Shown here in pieces: positions 24,524 to 32,751 of a stretch of 64,000 nt of DNA. The DNA comes from an uncultured Eubacteriales bacterium (lineage in GTDB: Bacteria > Bacillota > Clostridia > Oscillospirales > Oscillospiraceae). The stretch spans positions 3,100 to 67,099 of the forward strand of contig UROF01000012.1 of the NCBI GenBank assembly GCA_900549475.1, written 5' to 3'. The translations under genes and the position numbers were made by a program. How positions within the stretch are numbered: position 1 is the stretch's first letter; every line of letters begins with the position of its first letter. Below the pieces are notes generated by a model. It ran no database searches and was not told the origin of the DNA. It saw only the letters and a list, made by a program, of their open reading frames with translations.

Positions 24524-25555
24524 ATGAATTCCAATGGCCGCGGAAGGCGGCGCAGACAAGTGTATGTAGGACCGGGGGTACTGCTGCTCCTGGTGGTGAT
24601 CGTAGTGGCGGTGCTGGCAGGGGTGTTCCTGTGGGGCCGTGGCGGGGAGGAAACTTCCGGCAATGACAGTGCCCAGGTCAGCGGTCAGGACGATCAGCAG
24701 ACCGATGGAACAGACAACAGCCAGACAGATGATCAGCAGACGGATGCAGATGAGCCCAAGGGGGTGGTGACCTCCACCGGCGTCAACTGTACCCTGATGG
24801 ATCTGGGGGAGAACGCCATCTATACCGGCGATCTGATCCTGGTCAATAACAGCACCTTTTTCCATTTCCCGGAAAATCAGGAGCTGGTCAGCGTCTATGA
24901 TGAGAAAAACGACAGCTACTATGTAGGCGGCACCAACATTTACCTGGCCCCGGCGGCCATGGAGGCCCTCAATGCCATGCTGGCGGATTTCACCGCCCAG
25001 GGCGGCAGTAAGAGCGTCAATGTGGTGGCGGGCCACCGCACGGAGGAGTTCCAGCAGCACTTGTTTGACCAGAGCGCTGAGCAAAATGGCCTGGAGCACG
25101 CCCAGCAGTATGTGGCCCAGCCCGGCGGCAGCGAGCACCACACCGGCTACGCCCTGGACCTGAGCGTTTATCACAGCGACGGCACCAGTGAGGAGTATGA
25201 CGGCACCGGCGAGTACGCCTGGATCAATGAAAACTGCCAGAACTACGGCCTGGTGGTCCGCTACGCCACGGACAAGGCGGACATCACCGGTATTGCCAAC
25301 GAGCCCTGGCACTTCCGCTATGTAGGCATCCCCCACGCTACGCAGATGGTGAAGGAGGGGCTGTGCCTGGAGGAGTATATCGACTACCTCAAGGACTTTA
25401 CCGCCGATGGGGAACACCTGATGATCGAGTGTGTCTCCGGCACCTATGAGGTGTGGTATGCCGAAGGGTCTGCCATCTATCTCCCCGACAGCGGGGAGTA
25501 TACCGTCTCCGGCAACAACGTGGACGGTGTCATCGTCACCTGCAAGGTGGGATAA
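24524..25555 (+). CDS. VanY-type D-alanyl-D-alanine carboxypeptidase (M15B)
   Basis: 343 residues. A basic N terminus (GRGRRRRQ) precedes one transmembrane helix (about residues 16-38), then a Asp/Gln/Thr-rich linker (about 45-80) and the peptidase domain. Zinc and catalytic residues fit the M15B motif: SEHHTGYALD (Ser203, His205, Asp212) and EPWHFRYVG (Glu260, His263). It trims the terminal D-Ala of peptidoglycan stems outside the membrane. AAGGAGG lies about 12 bases upstream. Placement after a two-component system recalls vancomycin-type loci, but no vanHAX-like genes are present, so ordinary wall remodelling is more likely. Confidence 0.9.
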   Translation: MNSNGRGRRRRQVYVGPGVLLLLVVIVVAVLAGVFLWGRGGEETSGNDSAQVSGQDDQQTDGTDNSQTDDQQTDADEPKGVVTSTGVNCTLMDLGENAIYTGDLILVNNSTFFHFPENQELVSVYDEKNDSYYVGGTNIYLAPAAMEALNAMLADFTAQGGSKSVNVVAGHRTEEFQQHLFDQSAEQNGLEHAQQYVAQPGGSEHHTGYALDLSVYHSDGTSEEYDGTGEYAWINENCQNYGLVVRYATDKADITGIANEPWHFRYVGIPHATQMVKEGLCLEEYIDYLKDFTADGEHLMIECVSGTYEVWYAEGSAIYLPDSGEYTVSGNNVDGVIVTCKVG

Positions 25556-25776
25556 CGATCTTCCGCCCATCCGGCCGTAGCTCCGGCCGGAGGGGCAGTT
25601 TTGTACTGCCGGTCCCAGGCACCGGCCGCTTTCCGCCGGGGATCGGGGCCGCGGCCTGGCCGGAAGCAGTTTATATGAGATTTTTTCAACCGACACCGGG
25701 GAAAAGGGCTTTCCTTTTCCCCGGCTTCTTGCTATACTGAAAGGAGTTTATCCGGCTTGAGAGGGGAGGGGATCAT
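25556..25776. other. intergenic region with several hairpins
   Basis: 220 bp without a gene. TCCGGCC/GGCCGGA (near 25575-25596) and GGCAGT/ACTGCC lie close to the VanY-type gene and may help end its transcript. CCGGGGAAAAGG pairs perfectly with CCTTTTCCCCGG at 25697-25725, followed closely by TATACT at 25733, a possible -10 box for the methionine module. A matching -35 is weak. No SAM riboswitch or T-box features were seen. Confidence 0.45.
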
Positions 25777-26007
25777 ATGGAGACAGCAGCCTGCACCCTC
25801 CCTGTGACCTATGTGAAGTGTGCCTTCTGCACCGCCAAAAACCACTGCGCCGCCTGCGGCGCTGAACTGACAGAGGCTCTGGAGGCCCGCAGCGGCGTGG
25901 AGAACGCCGCCGTGAATCTTCTGGAGCACACGGTCCGGGTGGAGACCTCCCTCAGCCGGGAGGATATGGAGGATCTTCTGGAGGGCATGGGCCTCATGGT
26001 CGACTGA
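25777..26007 (+). CDS. small HMA-like protein with an extra CxxC motif
   Basis: 76 residues. From about residue 22 it follows the ferredoxin-like HMA fold (HCAACGAELTEALEARSGV, then AVNLLEHTVRVE and DLLEGMGL), with Cys24 and Cys27 at the metal site. A second pair, Cys15-x-x-Cys18 (KCAFCTAKN), precedes it, so four cysteines sit within 13 residues. That is atypical for a copper chaperone and resembles a zinc or other metal knuckle. It starts an apparent operon with O-acetylhomoserine sulfhydrylase 45 bases downstream, so a role linked to sulfur or metal handling is inferred. The function is not known. Confidence 0.7.
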   Translation: METAACTLPVTYVKCAFCTAKNHCAACGAELTEALEARSGVENAAVNLLEHTVRVETSLSREDMEDLLEGMGLMVD

Positions 26008-26052
26008 CGCCCTCCTGCACCATAGAAACCATAGAAAAGGAGCATACCGCCA

Positions 26053-27330
26053 ATGAGCAACCATATCGATACCATCTGCGTCCAGGGAGGCTACCGCCCC
26101 GGCAATGGGGAGCCCCGCCAGGTGCCCATCATCCAGTCCACCACCTTTAAGTACGACACCAGCGAGGACATGGGCAAGCTCTTCGACCTGGAGGCCGAGG
26201 GCTACTTCTATAGCCGTCTCCAGAACCCCACCTGCGACCACGCTGCCGCCAAGATCTGTGAGATGGAGGGCGGCGCCGCTGCCATGCTCACCTCCTCCGG
26301 CCAGGCGGCCAATTTCTATGCCGTATTCAATATCGCCACCTGCGGGGACCATGTGGTGTCCTCCAGCAGCATCTACGGCGGTACCTATAACCTCTTTGCC
26401 GTCACCATGAAGAAGATGGGCGTGGAGTTCACCTTCGTCTCCCCGGACTGCACCGAGGAGGAGCTGGAGGCTGCCTTCCGGCCCAACACCAAGGCGGTGT
26501 TCGGCGAGACCATCGCCAATCCTGCCCTCACCGTGCTGGACATTGAGAAGTTCGCCGCCGCCGCCCACCGCCACGGGGTGCCCCTGATCGTGGACAACAC
26601 CTTCGCCACCCCGGTGCTCTGCCAGCCCTTCCAGTGGGGGGCGGACATCGTCACCCACTCCACCACCAAGTATATGGACGGCCACGCCAGCGCCATCGGC
26701 GGCTGCATCGTGGACAGCGGCAACTTCGACTGGATGGCCCACGCGGAGAAGTTCCCGGGCCTCTGCACCCCCGACGACAGCTACCACGGCATCACCTACG
26801 CCACCCGCTTCGGCAAGGGGGCCTACATCACCAAGGCTACCGCCCAGCTGATGCGGGACTTCGGCTCCACCCCCTCTCCCCAGAGCGCCTTCCTGCTGAA
26901 CATCGGTCTGGAGAGCCTCCATGTGCGCATGCAGCGCCACTGTGAGAACGCCCAGGCGGTGGCGGAGCATCTCCAGAACCATGAGAAGATCGCCTGGGTC
27001 CGCTACAGCGGCCTGGAGGGCGATCCCTACCATGCCCAGGCGGTGAAGTACCTGCCCCACGGCTCCTGCGGCGTGGTGAGCTTCGGCGTGAAGGGCGGCC
27101 GCGCCGCGGCGGAGACCTTCATGAAGCATCTGAAGCTGGGGGCCATCGCCACCCACGTGGCCGACGCCCGGACCTGCTGCCTCCATCCCGCCAGCTCTAC
27201 CCACCGCCAGATGAACGACCAGGAGCTCATCGCCGCCGGCGTCTCGGCGGATCTGGTGCGCCTGAGCGTGGGCCTGGAGAGCAAGGAGGACCTGATCGCC
27301 GATATCGACCAGGCCCTGGCCGCCCTGTAA
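26053..27330 (+). CDS. metY: O-acetylhomoserine aminocarboxypropyltransferase (sulfhydrylase)
   Basis: 425 residues, full length for the Cys/Met-metabolism PLP family. It forms homocysteine from O-acetylhomoserine and sulfide. The PLP lysine is Lys206 in HSTTKYMDGH; other family blocks are VPIIQSTTFKYDTSEDM, GAAAMLTSSGQAAN, VDNTFATPVLCQP and the C-terminal LVRLSVGLESKEDLIADID. An AAAGGAG site precedes the ATG. It is followed by MetA, whose Glu111 marks it as the acetyltransferase making this enzyme's substrate. Cystathionine gamma-synthase is unlikely given the length and neighbours. Confidence 0.93.
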   Translation: MSNHIDTICVQGGYRPGNGEPRQVPIIQSTTFKYDTSEDMGKLFDLEAEGYFYSRLQNPTCDHAAAKICEMEGGAAAMLTSSGQAANFYAVFNIATCGDHVVSSSSIYGGTYNLFAVTMKKMGVEFTFVSPDCTEEELEAAFRPNTKAVFGETIANPALTVLDIEKFAAAAHRHGVPLIVDNTFATPVLCQPFQWGADIVTHSTTKYMDGHASAIGGCIVDSGNFDWMAHAEKFPGLCTPDDSYHGITYATRFGKGAYITKATAQLMRDFGSTPSPQSAFLLNIGLESLHVRMQRHCENAQAVAEHLQNHEKIAWVRYSGLEGDPYHAQAVKYLPHGSCGVVSFGVKGGRAAAETFMKHLKLGAIATHVADARTCCLHPASSTHRQMNDQELIAAGVSADLVRLSVGLESKEDLIADIDQALAAL

Positions 27331-27363
27331 GCAGCCCTACCAACACCAAGGAGGAACCCGTAC

Positions 27364-28296
27364 ATGCCCATCCGCATCCCCAATGAGCTGCCCGCCACCC
27401 GGGTACTGACGGAGGAGAACATCTTTGTCATGACGGAGACCCGGGCCATGACCCAGGATATCCGTCCGCTGAAGCTTCTCCTTCTCAACCTGATGCCCAC
27501 CAAGATCGCCACGGAGACCCAGCTCAGCCGTCTCCTCAGCAACACGCCCCTTCAGGTGGAGCTGGAGCTGATCTGTCCCGCGGGCCATGTGCCGAAAAAT
27601 ACCCCCCAGGAACACATGCTGGCCTTTTACCAGCACTTTTCTGATGTGAAGGACCGGAACTTCGACGGTATGGTCATCACCGGCGCGCCGGTGGAGCACC
27701 TGCCCTTTGAGGAGGTGGAGTACTGGCCGGAGCTCTGTGAGATCATGGAGTGGAGCAAGTCCCACGTCCACAGCACCTTCCATATCTGCTGGGGGGCCCA
27801 GGCGGGACTCTACTACCACTATGGTATCCAGAAATACCCCCTGAAGGAGAAGCTCTTCGGGGTATTCCCCCACGTGGTGGAGCGGAAAAGCAATATGCTC
27901 TTCCGGGGCAGCGATGATGTGTTCATGGTGCCCCACTCCCGCCACACCACCATCCGCCGGGAGGATGTGGAGAAGGTGAAGGAGCTGAAGATCCTGGCCA
28001 CCTCCCCGGAGGCGGGGATCTATGCCCTGTCCACCGAGGGCGGCCGTCAGATCTTTATCACCGGCCACAGTGAGTACGACGCCCTGACCCTGGAGCAGGA
28101 GTTCCTCCGGGATAAGAACAAGGGCCTTCCCATCGCGGTGCCGAAAAACTACTACCCCGACGACGACTATACCAAGCCGCCCCGGGTCACCTGGCGCTCC
28201 TGCGCCAACCTGCTCTACAGCAACTGGCTCAACTATTTTGTCTATCAGACCACACCCTATGACCTGGATCAGCTCAAATCCCTGGATCACCAGTGA
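27364..28296 (+). CDS. metA: homoserine O-acetyltransferase (MetA-type)
   Basis: 310 residues of the MetA fold, a glutamine-amidotransferase-like acyltransferase. The nucleophile is the Cys in FHICWGAQAG; the catalytic His and Glu are in FITGHSEYD. In MetA proteins residue 111 sets acyl-donor choice: Gly gives succinyl-CoA and Glu gives acetyl-CoA. Counting from the start, GAPVEHLPFEEV places Glu at 111, so this enzyme should be acetyl-CoA specific. That agrees with the adjacent O-acetylhomoserine sulfhydrylase. It begins 33 bases after metY with an AAGGAGG site. Confidence 0.94.
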   Translation: MPIRIPNELPATRVLTEENIFVMTETRAMTQDIRPLKLLLLNLMPTKIATETQLSRLLSNTPLQVELELICPAGHVPKNTPQEHMLAFYQHFSDVKDRNFDGMVITGAPVEHLPFEEVEYWPELCEIMEWSKSHVHSTFHICWGAQAGLYYHYGIQKYPLKEKLFGVFPHVVERKSNMLFRGSDDVFMVPHSRHTTIRREDVEKVKELKILATSPEAGIYALSTEGGRQIFITGHSEYDALTLEQEFLRDKNKGLPIAVPKNYYPDDDYTKPPRVTWRSCANLLYSNWLNYFVYQTTPYDLDQLKSLDHQ

Positions 28297-28320
28297 CCGG
28301 ATCTTTTGAAAGGAGACATC

Positions 28321-29298
28321 ATGAAGAAGCTTTCTGATTTCAGCCGCATTTCCTTTGGTGTTATGCCCACTCCTCTGTACAAGCTGGAGAACATCAGCCG
28401 CCAGTTCGGCAAGAACATCTATATCAAGCGGGATGATATGATCGGTGTAGCGTTGGGCGGCAACAAGGTCCGCAAGCTGGAGTACCTGCTGGCAGACGCC
28501 CGGGATCAGGGCGCCGACGTGGTGCTCACCGCCGGCGGCCCCCAGTCCAACCACGCCATGCTCACCGCTGCCTGCGCCTCCCGCATCGGCATGAAGGCCA
28601 TCCTGGTGCTGAAAAAGCGGGGAGAGCTTACCGGCGGCAATCTGATCCTGGACGACATCTTTAACGCGGAGGTCCGGCTGGTGGATACCGACAGCTACGA
28701 CGATGTGTACGCGGAGATGGAGGCCATCATGGAAACCCTGCGGAAGGCGGGCCACAAGCCCTACTTCATCCCTGTGGGCGGCAGCGTGCCCCGTGGTTCC
28801 CTGGGCTATGTGGGCTGCACCGAGGAGATCGCTGCCCAGAGCAAGGCCCTGGGTGTGAACTTCGACGCCATTGTCAGCGCCACCGGTTCCGGCGGCACCT
28901 ATGCCGGCCTTACCTATGGCGCCAAGCTGAATCTGCCCGGTACCCGGTCTGTGGGCATCGGCGTGTGTGATGATCCCTTTGAGGACATCACCTTTGATCT
29001 GATGAGCGGCCTCAAGGAGCTGCTGGAGTCCGACGTGCCGGTGGAGAAGGAGGATATCCACATCCGCTACAGCATCGGCCCGGGCTACGCCATCCCCAGT
29101 CCTGAGGGCTGTGACGCGGTGCGCCTTCTGGCCCGGAGCGAGGGCATTCTGGTAGACCCGGTGTATACCGGAAAGGCGCTGGCCGGCTTTTTCCAGCTGC
29201 TGAAGGAGGGCTACTTCATGGGAGAGGAGAATATCCTCTTTGTCCATACCGGCGGCGCCGGAGCCCTGTTTGCCGTGGACCTGCTGCCCGAGGCATAA
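28321..29298 (+). CDS. dcyD: D-cysteine desulfhydrase
   Basis: 325 residues of the ACC deaminase / D-cysteine desulfhydrase PLP family. The PLP lysine is Lys49 in GGNKVRKLEYL; TAGGPQSNHAMLTAACA and SATGSGGTYAGL form the cofactor pocket. It converts D-cysteine to pyruvate, ammonia and sulfide. Sulfide is the co-substrate of the MetY enzyme two genes upstream. AAAGGAG lies 7 bases before the ATG at 28321. A terminator at 29311 ends the operon. ACC deaminase is the alternative, but context favours cysteine. Confidence 0.87.
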   Translation: MKKLSDFSRISFGVMPTPLYKLENISRQFGKNIYIKRDDMIGVALGGNKVRKLEYLLADARDQGADVVLTAGGPQSNHAMLTAACASRIGMKAILVLKKRGELTGGNLILDDIFNAEVRLVDTDSYDDVYAEMEAIMETLRKAGHKPYFIPVGGSVPRGSLGYVGCTEEIAAQSKALGVNFDAIVSATGSGGTYAGLTYGAKLNLPGTRSVGIGVCDDPFEDITFDLMSGLKELLESDVPVEKEDIHIRYSIGPGYAIPSPEGCDAVRLLARSEGILVDPVYTGKALAGFFQLLKEGYFMGEENILFVHTGGAGALFAVDLLPEA

Positions 29299-29310
29299 CG
29301 TATATACAGA

Positions 29311-29354
29311 AAAAAGCAACCCCCTTCCAGGTCCCGGAGGGGGTTGCTTTTTTC
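29311..29354. terminator. bidirectional terminator between convergent genes
   Basis: AAAAAGCAACCCCCT pairs with AGGGGGTTGCTTTTTT. A-run and T-run on opposite sides let it end both the dcyD operon and the minus-strand flavodoxin gene. Confidence 0.9.
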
Positions 29355-29360
29355 CTGAGC

Positions 29361-29981
29361 TCAGCGGATAAAGTTGGTTTTTGCCGGAGGCTCCTCCACC
29401 GGCATACCCAGCCCTGCCGCCTGTCCGGCGGCAATGGACTTGATGAGCCAGGCCATATTGTGGCCCAGGGTCCGCATCACAGACATGCCTTCCGCGTCCT
29501 GACGGACCTCATCGGGGGTATTGCCGTGGACCATATTCCAGTACCGGGAGGATACCACCGGCATCTGGTTGATGGTAAAGTACTTGTTCAGCTGATCCAG
29601 AGCTGCCGTGGTGCCGCCCCGCCGGGCTGAGACCACCGCTGCGCCGGGCTTGTAGCGCAGCTTCCCGCTGGCGGCATAAAACAGCCGGTCCATCACGCAG
29701 GTGATCTGACCGCCTGCAGCGGCATAGTGGACGGGAGAGCCTACCACCAGCCCGTCACAGTCATCCAGCTTGTCGATGATCTGGTTGACCACATCATCCC
29801 GGACGCAGTACCCCGTCTTGCGGCAGCCGCCGCAGCCCAGGCACCCCGTGGTGGGGCCGCTGCCTGCCCACAGGATCTCCGCCTCCACGCCGTCAGCCGT
29901 CAGTGCTGCCGCCACTTCGCTGAGAGCGGTATAGGTGCAGCCCTTCTCATGGGGGCTGCCGTTGAGCAGTAGTACTTTCAT
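29361..29981 (-). CDS. flavodoxin-fold NAD(P)H-dependent FMN reductase / iron-sulfur flavoprotein-like
   Basis: 206 residues. The FMN phosphate loop is VLLLNGSPHEKGCTYTAL, and VGSPVHYAAAGGQITCVMDRL is the family's second FMN contact. A compact cysteine cluster (CLGCGGCRKTGYC, residues about 47-59) matches iron-sulfur flavoproteins of anaerobes, so a 4Fe-4S cluster may be bound. AGGAGG lies 7 bases before the ATG. It probably passes electrons to a small-molecule acceptor or disulfide; the substrate is unknown. It is transcribed alone. Confidence 0.83.
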   Translation of the reverse strand: MKVLLLNGSPHEKGCTYTALSEVAAALTADGVEAEILWAGSGPTTGCLGCGGCRKTGYCVRDDVVNQIIDKLDDCDGLVVGSPVHYAAAGGQITCVMDRLFYAASGKLRYKPGAAVVSARRGGTTAALDQLNKYFTINQMPVVSSRYWNMVHGNTPDEVRQDAEGMSVMRTLGHNMAWLIKSIAAGQAAGLGMPVEEPPAKTNFIR

Positions 29982-30306
29982 AATCTGCCTCCTGTTCCAA
30001 AAGGTTCTTTATTCAGTATAGCACTTTTTTCCTCAAACGCAACCGATCCGCAGTATGCAGGCAAGCTGAACCGGTAAAACTGCCCAAACACACAGGAGAA
30101 AAGAATGATACGCGGGGACAAAATGACGGTTTCTTTTCCATGAAATAAATATTTATTCATTATTTCTGAAAATCTATTGACAAATCAAGGCCGACGTGCT
30201 ATGCTCCCTATCGTCCCACACCAGAGGCGTTGGGGCATTGGAGATTGGATGAGATGAATCCCCATACATAATACATCGTTGTAACGTTTTGGAAAGGATG
30301 ACTGAC
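29982..30306. other. intergenic region with divergent regulatory DNA
   Basis: 325 bp between the flavodoxin gene and the amino acid transporter. It is AT-rich in the middle. A perfect 14-bp palindrome AATAAATATTTATT (30144-30157) lies 19 bases before the -35 box of the plus-strand promoter and may be an operator. No ORF or riboswitch was recognised. Confidence 0.5.
30177..30205 (+). promoter_or_regulatory. sigma-A promoter for the amino acid ABC transporter
   Basis: A consensus TTGACA (30177-30182), 17 bp and TATGCT (30200-30205), about 100 bases before the start codon. The palindrome at 30144 sits just upstream. Confidence 0.75.
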
Positions 30307-31179
30307 ATGAAGAAACTGATGACTCTGGTTCTGGCTCTGGCCATGATGCTGAGCCTGGCCGCCTGCGGCGGAACCGGAAATAACACTGCCGACAACGCCG
30401 GCAACACCACCAATAATACCACCAACAACACTGCCAACAATGCTGGCGACGCCGATACCGGTGACACCGGCGACGCTTCCTTCACCACCGTGGAGGAGGG
30501 CAAGCTCCACATGTCCACCAATGCCCAGTTCCCCCCCTATGAGATGACCACCGACGACGGCGGCTTCGAGGGCATTGACGTGGAGATCGCCGGCGCCATC
30601 GCTGAGAAGCTGGGCCTGGAGCTGGTAGTGGACGATATGGCGTTTAACGCAGCGCTTACTGCTGCCCAGACCGGCCAGAGCGATATGGTCATGGCAGGCG
30701 TTACCGTCAATGAGGACCGGCTGGCTGTTATGGACTTTTCCGACACCTACGCCACCGGTGTGCAGGTGGTCATCGTGAAGGAGGACTCCCCCATCCAGAC
30801 CATCGACGATTTGGCCAATGCCGAGATGATCGGCTGCCAGGCTGACACCACCGGCTACATCTATTGCTCCTATCCCCCCGAGGAGGGCGGCTACGGCGAG
30901 GACCATGTGACCGCCTATGATAACGGTGCTCTGGCCGTCATGGCTCTGGTCAACGGCCAGGTGGACGCCGTGGTCATCGACAACGCCCCCGCTCAGGAGT
31001 TCGTCAAGGCCAACGAGGGCCTGAAGATCCTGGACACCGAGTTTGCGGTGGAGGACTATGCCATCGGTTTTGCCAAGGGCAACACCGCCCTGAAGGACGC
31101 TGTTAATGCCGCCCTGAAGGAGCTTATTGACGACGGCACTGTTCAGTCTATCATTGACAAATATATCCCGGCGGAATAA
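30307..31179 (+). CDS. polar amino acid ABC transporter substrate-binding lipoprotein
   Basis: 290 residues. The signal peptide ends in LAAC with lipidated Cys20, followed by an Asn/Thr-rich linker (to about residue 50) and a family 3 solute-binding domain (MSTNAQFPPYEM, GFEGIDVEIAGAIAEKLG, AGVTVNEDRLAVMDFSD). It delivers a polar amino acid to the permease at 31255. The ligand-pocket arginine and aspartate positions cannot be read reliably by eye. AAAGG lies about 10 bases before the ATG at 30307. Position next to the Met/Cys module makes cyst(e)ine a candidate ligand; that is inference only. Confidence 0.9.
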   Translation: MKKLMTLVLALAMMLSLAACGGTGNNTADNAGNTTNNTTNNTANNAGDADTGDTGDASFTTVEEGKLHMSTNAQFPPYEMTTDDGGFEGIDVEIAGAIAEKLGLELVVDDMAFNAALTAAQTGQSDMVMAGVTVNEDRLAVMDFSDTYATGVQVVIVKEDSPIQTIDDLANAEMIGCQADTTGYIYCSYPPEEGGYGEDHVTAYDNGALAVMALVNGQVDAVVIDNAPAQEFVKANEGLKILDTEFAVEDYAIGFAKGNTALKDAVNAALKELIDDGTVQSIIDKYIPAE

Positions 31180-31188
31180 GCTGGATCT

Positions 31189-31223
31189 GAGAGAAGGGCG
31201 GCCTTCTATGCCGTCCTTTTCTC
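31189..31223 (+). terminator. hairpin between binding-protein and permease genes
   Basis: A 14-bp stem (GAGAGAAGGGCGGC with GCCGTCCTTTTCTC, two G-U pairs) with a 7-base loop and no strong T-run. Such structures commonly stabilise the upstream SBP mRNA or cause partial termination, giving more binding protein than permease. Confidence 0.6.
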
Positions 31224-31254
31224 ATGTTTAAAGAAAGGAGAGGCCCCTTCTGTT

Positions 31255-31983
31255 ATGAATGAGTTTATGCAGTGGCTGACGGCTTTGAGCGGGCGCTTCT
31301 ACACGGCGTTTATCGAGGGAGATCGCTGGAAGCTCTATTTGCAGGGCCTGGGTATTACCCTGGAGATGACGGTGTTTGCCCTGATCTTCGGTACGATCCT
31401 GGGCGTGGTGGTGGCCGTTGTCCGTACCGCCCACGACCAGCAGCGGCCCAGACAGCGCAATATCCTGCTGGGGATTCTCAATGTCCTCTGCAAGATCTAT
31501 ACCACGGTGATCCGTGGCACCCCCATGATGGTGCAGATCCTGATCTGGGGCTTTGTCATCTTTGCCTCCAGCCGCAACAAGGTCCTGGTGGGCATCATCG
31601 GCCTTGGCATCAACTCCGGGGCCTATGTGGCGGAGATCGTCCGGGGCGGCCTCATGAGTGTGGACGTGGGCCAGACGGAGGCCGGGCGTTCCCTGGGACT
31701 GGGCTATCTGGACACCATGCGCTTTATCGTCATTCCCCAGGCCTTCAAGAACATTCTGCCCTCCCTGGGCAACGAGTTCATTACCCTCTTCAAGGATACC
31801 TCCCTGGTCAACACCATCGGCGCGGCGGAGCTGACCTATCGGGCTATGCGGATCGGCGGTGCCAACTACGACTACATGGCGCCACTTATCGGCAGCGCCA
31901 TCATGTATCTGATCATCGTTATCGTCTTTACGTGGGCTCAGGGCAAACTGGAAAGGAGGCTGCGGGAAAGTGATAGACGTTAA
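31255..31983 (+). CDS. polar amino acid ABC transporter permease
   Basis: 242 residues with about five transmembrane helices of the His/Glu/Gln/Arg permease family. Typical blocks are VIRGTPMMVQILIWGF, GINSGAYVAEIVRGG and the ATPase-contact EAA loop EAGRSLGLGYLDTMRFIVIPQA. AAAGGAG lies upstream at an unusually long spacing of about 15 bases. The 3' end overlaps the ATPase gene by 14 bases. It forms a homodimeric pore. Confidence 0.92.
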   Translation: MNEFMQWLTALSGRFYTAFIEGDRWKLYLQGLGITLEMTVFALIFGTILGVVVAVVRTAHDQQRPRQRNILLGILNVLCKIYTTVIRGTPMMVQILIWGFVIFASSRNKVLVGIIGLGINSGAYVAEIVRGGLMSVDVGQTEAGRSLGLGYLDTMRFIVIPQAFKNILPSLGNEFITLFKDTSLVNTIGAAELTYRAMRIGGANYDYMAPLIGSAIMYLIIVIVFTWAQGKLERRLRESDRR

Positions 31984-32692
31984 AAATCTGTCTAAAGCTT
32001 TTGGAGATCATCTGGTGCTGGACAATATCGACCAGCATATCTACCCCGGAGAGGTGGTAGTAGTTATCGGGCCCTCCGGTTCCGGTAAGTCCACCTTCCT
32101 GCGGTGCCTGAACCTGCTGGAGACCCCTACCGCCGGTACCATTACCTTTGAGGGACAGGAGATCACCGATCCCAAAGCGGATATCGATAAGATCCGTCAG
32201 GGTATGGGCATGGTGTTCCAGCACTTCAACCTGTTCCCCAACATGACGGTGAAGAGAAATATCACCCTGGCTCCGGTGCGGACCAAGCTTATGAGCCAGG
32301 CGGAGGCCGACGAGCTGGCCATGACGCTGCTGCGCCGGGTGGGCCTGGAGGAGAAGGCCGACGCCTATCCCAATCAGCTCTCCGGCGGCCAGAAGCAGCG
32401 GATCGCCATTGTCCGGGCCCTGGCCATGAAGCCCAAGGTCATGCTCTTTGACGAGCCTACCAGCGCTTTGGACCCCGAGATGGTGGGCGAGGTGCTGGAG
32501 GTCATGAAGGAGCTGGCCCAGGAGGGTATGACCATGGTGGTGGTCACCCACGAGATGGGATTTGCCCGGGAGGTGGGCAGCCGGGTCCTCTTCATGGACG
32601 GCGGCCACATCCTGGAGGAGAACACGCCCAAGGAGCTCTTTGAACACCCCCAGTGCGAGCGCCTGCAGTCCTTCCTGGCCAAGGTGCTGTAA
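31970..32692 (+). CDS. polar amino acid ABC transporter ATP-binding protein
   Basis: 240 residues, canonical GlnQ-type ATPase: Walker A GPSGSGKST, signature LSGGQKQRIAIVRAL, Walker B VMLFDEPTSALDPEMVG, H-loop VVTHEMGFA. The start is GTG at 31970, 10 bases after GGAGG and inside the permease gene, so translation is coupled. It closes the three-gene transporter operon, which ends at a perfect terminator at 32708. Confidence 0.93.
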   Translation: MIDVKNLSKAFGDHLVLDNIDQHIYPGEVVVVIGPSGSGKSTFLRCLNLLETPTAGTITFEGQEITDPKADIDKIRQGMGMVFQHFNLFPNMTVKRNITLAPVRTKLMSQAEADELAMTLLRRVGLEEKADAYPNQLSGGQKQRIAIVRALAMKPKVMLFDEPTSALDPEMVGEVLEVMKELAQEGMTMVVVTHEMGFAREVGSRVLFMDGGHILEENTPKELFEHPQCERLQSFLAKVL

Positions 32693-32707
32693 TCGCCATA
32701 TTGCAAG

Positions 32708-32743
32708 AAAAAAGGGAGAGGATCGCTGTCCTCTCCCTTTTTG
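32708..32743 (+). terminator. rho-independent terminator after the transporter
   Basis: AAAGGGAGAGGA pairs with TCCTCTCCCTTT around TCGCTG, followed by TTG; the preceding A-run also allows function on the other strand. Confidence 0.88.
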
Positions 32744-32751
32744 TGTGCCCA

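Noticed and set aside
24524..25555. Vancomycin-resistance locus (VanRS-VanY)
   Set aside because: A two-component system and a VanY-type peptidase are adjacent, but there is no D-Ala-D-Lac ligase, VanH or VanX gene; a wall-remodelling unit is the simpler reading.
25556..25776. Possible SAM riboswitch or T-box before the methionine genes
   Set aside because: Stems are present but no S-box core, T-box sequence or specifier-loop features were recognised.
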